A stretch of 64,000 bases of DNA from an uncultured SAR86 cluster bacterium (GTDB lineage: Bacteria; Pseudomonadota; Gammaproteobacteria; Magnimaribacterales; Magnimaribacteraceae), in NCBI GenBank assembly GCA_902542325.1, contig CACBUE010000004.1:1-64000 (forward strand). The letters are read 5' to 3'. The notes beneath the pieces are model-generated. The model made no database searches. It saw nothing but the letters and a program-made list of their open reading frames with translations, and had not been told where the DNA came from. The first letter of the stretch is position 1. Every line of letters begins with the position of its first letter. Position numbers and translations under genes: made by a program. This document shows positions 63,739 through 64,000 of the stretch, piece after piece.

Positions 63739-64000
63739 TTACACTAGGTTAGATAAGTAATAATGCCAGTTAAATGCCTTTCCAGGATCTGTCTTTCTGC
63801 CAGGTGCAATATCAGAATGCCCAACAATGTTTTCTTTTTTTATATCTTGAAAAACAAGCATTAATTCTTTGGTTATATCTATTAAGGCACGATACTGATC
63901 ATCTGTATATGCATTTTCATCAGTACCCTCAAGCTCAATTCCTATGGAAAATTCATTACAATTTTCGCGACCTTTAAATGATGACACACCTGCATGCCAA
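63739..64000 (-). CDS. ampD: N-acetyl-anhydromuramyl-L-alanine amidase AmpD (partial)
   Basis: The C-terminal 87 residues are inside; the N-terminus lies beyond the right edge. WHAGVSSFKGRENCNEFSIGIELEG and the zinc-binding GHSDIAPGRKTDPG are diagnostic. Cytoplasmic muropeptide amidase, partner of AmpG. The first Met seen in the frame (63987) is not the true start. Confidence 0.95.
   Translation of the reverse strand, partial: WHAGVSSFKGRENCNEFSIGIELEGTDENAYTDDQYRALIDITKELMLVFQDIKKENIVGHSDIAPGRKTDPGKAFNWHYYLSNLV

Overview
The window is a 64 kb piece of a gene-dense, AT-rich chromosome. Gene content and order are those of a gammaproteobacterium: rpoE-rseA-degP-lepA-lepB, rpsP-rimM-trmD-rplS, xerD-dsbC-hom-thrC-prfB-lysS, groES-groEL, ampG with ampD, and an RF2 frameshift site like that of E. 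coli. A blue-tuned proteorhodopsin, very short intergenic gaps, no insertion sequences, and degradative genes (TauD-type dioxygenase, D-aminoacylase family, SDR, non-classical thiolase) point to a streamlined marine surface bacterium, most likely of the SAR86 type. That placement is inference; no rRNA gene is present. I see no tRNA, CRISPR array, prophage or transposon.

Layout. 1-7.8 kb: an envelope-stress block on the minus strand (sdhE, glk, rpoE, rseA, degP, lepA, partial lepB) with a sigma-E promoter in front of rpoE, then ygfZ and ung. 7.77-8.13 kb: the only gene-free stretch over 300 bases, AT-rich, with two perfect DnaA boxes, weaker boxes and an IHF-like site; it is a candidate replication origin. 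8.1-16 kb: serA, argF, glpK and the aerobic ribonucleotide reductase operon nrdAB, preceded by paired NrdR boxes and a DnaA box. 16-21 kb: a glycerophosphodiesterase with no normal start codon, a rhodanese, an atypical carboxyltransferase, a dioxygenase and SelO. 21-23.2 kb: proteorhodopsin and a beta-lactamase-fold hydrolase. 23.3-25.5 kb: a D-aminoacylase-like amidohydrolase and an RraA-like protein.

25.5-30.8 kb is one operon for a MacAB/Lol-type ABC system with three FtsX-like permeases, one ATPase and one HlyD-type adaptor. 31-37.9 kb is a signalling cluster: PAS-EAL phosphodiesterase, receiver-GGDEF cyclase, a lone receiver, a three-part hybrid histidine kinase and a TonB-domain protein. 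37.9-44.7 kb holds metabolic genes: CBS protein, ArsC-like phosphatase, L-lactate dehydrogenase, SDR, PatB-like lyase, thiolase-like protein and malate dehydrogenase.

44.7-55.2 kb is a run of eleven minus-strand genes with almost no gaps (rpsP, rimM, trmD, rplS, xerD, dsbC, aminotransferase, hom, thrC, prfB, lysS), joining translation, redox folding and threonine synthesis. Its first gene encodes a ribosomal protein S16 with a long acidic repeat tail. 55.4-64 kb contains a CNNM/CorC protein, an MscS channel, two poorly characterised genes, groES-groEL under a sigma-32 promoter, small membrane proteins (FxsA, VanZ-like), AmpG, YajQ and the C-terminal part of AmpD.

I did not find a clearly new multi-gene defence or mobile system. 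The most unusual items are the S16 repeat tail, the carboxyltransferase with altered metal-site histidines, the possible origin, the glycerophosphodiesterase with its odd start and start-proximal hairpin, and the three-permease transporter.
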